Source: Armatimonadetes bacterium UBA5419 (lineage in GTDB: Bacteria; Armatimonadota; UBA10988). From it: 14,473 nt of DNA. Below are positions 14,170 to 14,473 of this stretch, piece after piece (position 1 is the stretch's first letter; each line of letters opens with the position of its first letter). Location of the stretch: the NCBI GenBank assembly GCA_002409445.1, contig DHNJ01000015.1, positions 4,383 through 18,855 on the forward strand. The letters are read 5' to 3'. The position numbers were made by a program, and so were the translations under genes. The notes below the pieces were generated by a model. It ran no database searches, had not been told where the DNA came from, and saw nothing but the letters and a program-made list of their open reading frames with translations.

Positions 14170-14473
14170 CTACTCGATCACCCCCACCTCCCCCGCACCA
14201 ACGTCCACCGTCAGCCGCCACATGTCCGCGCCGCGGACGACGACGAGGCGCGCGGTCTCGTCGTCGGGGAGGCAGATGAGGCTGGCCGGTTGGCCGTCGA
14301 GCGACACGGTCCAGGCGTACCAGGTCTCGGTGGCTTGGCGGCGGAAGAGGGCGGTCGGCGGGCGGATGTCGGTGCTGGCGCCGAGGCCGAGGCCGAGGAT
14401 GACCTCGGTCGGCTCGGGCGCGGCGGCGAGGGTGACCATCGTCGCCGGGCCGCCGTCGCCCGGGTCGACGGTC
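14170..14473 (-). CDS. C-terminal part of an unrecognised protein, cut by the window edge
   Basis: One hundred residues and a TAG stop are visible; the frame stays open to the edge, so the start lies outside. An internal ATG at 14439-14437 exists, but the residues before it (VDPGDGGPAT) look like continuous coding sequence, so I do not take it as the start. The visible part is rich in predicted beta-strands, for example TWYAWTVSLDGQPASLICLP and RLVVVRGADMWRLTVDVG, like a C-terminal beta-sandwich of a larger enzyme or a small all-beta domain. I recognise no family. It is convergent with the epimerase, whose stop is three bases away. Confidence 0.6.
   Translation of the reverse strand, partial: TVDPGDGGPATMVTLAAAPEPTEVILGLGLGASTDIRPPTALFRRQATETWYAWTVSLDGQPASLICLPDDETARLVVVRGADMWRLTVDVGAGEVGVIE

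Overview
This is a very GC-rich bacterial window (third codon positions are almost all G or C) holding eight complete genes and one gene cut by the right edge. A large secreted protein that ends in phenylalanine like an outer-membrane beta-barrel argues for a two-membrane (diderm) bacterium. The mix of a GH95 fucosidase, a DUF4838 protein, a BNR/Asp-box propeller protein and a type I sulfatase is typical of glycan-degrading, mostly environmental lineages such as Armatimonadota, Planctomycetota, Verrucomicrobiota or Lentisphaerota. Armatimonadota is my best guess, from general resemblance only; no rRNA or marker gene is present to settle it.

Layout. Left part, + strand: a secreted TolB/WD40-like propeller protein (161-1327), a 222-base gap with a perfect palindrome and a structured leader, an 868-residue probable outer-membrane barrel (1550-4156), and a secreted GH95 alpha-L-fucosidase (4199-6376). 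Middle, - strand: a two-gene operon of a secreted 13-Asp-box protein (7343-9955) followed by a DUF4838 protein without signal peptide (6373-7329). The second gene's Shine-Dalgarno overlaps the first gene's stop, and its own stop overlaps the fucosidase stop head-on. Right part, + strand, divergent from the operon: a type I sulfatase (10096-11511), a NERD-UvrD-like helicase (11515-13248) starting 3 bases after the sulfatase stop, and an NAD-dependent epimerase (13288-14166). A - strand gene runs in from the right edge (14170 onward).

How the genes may work together. The fucosidase, Asp-box protein, DUF4838 protein and sulfatase look like parts of a locus for breaking down fucosylated and perhaps sulfated glycans, with the barrel as a possible outer-membrane component; this is inferred from families and proximity. 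The NERD-helicase is the outlier: a nucleic-acid enzyme translationally coupled to a sulfatase.

Regulation. Five candidate promoters have a -10 element close to TATACT, three of them exactly TATACT followed by G; a weaker sixth (CATACC) precedes the first gene. Leaders are mostly very short. The sulfatase -10 (TGCTATAGT) lies six bases from its ATG, which predicts a leaderless mRNA. An 8-base inverted repeat straddles the -10 and start site of the divergent - strand operon, like an operator. No tRNA, rRNA, CRISPR array, transposase or convincing U-tailed terminator was seen.
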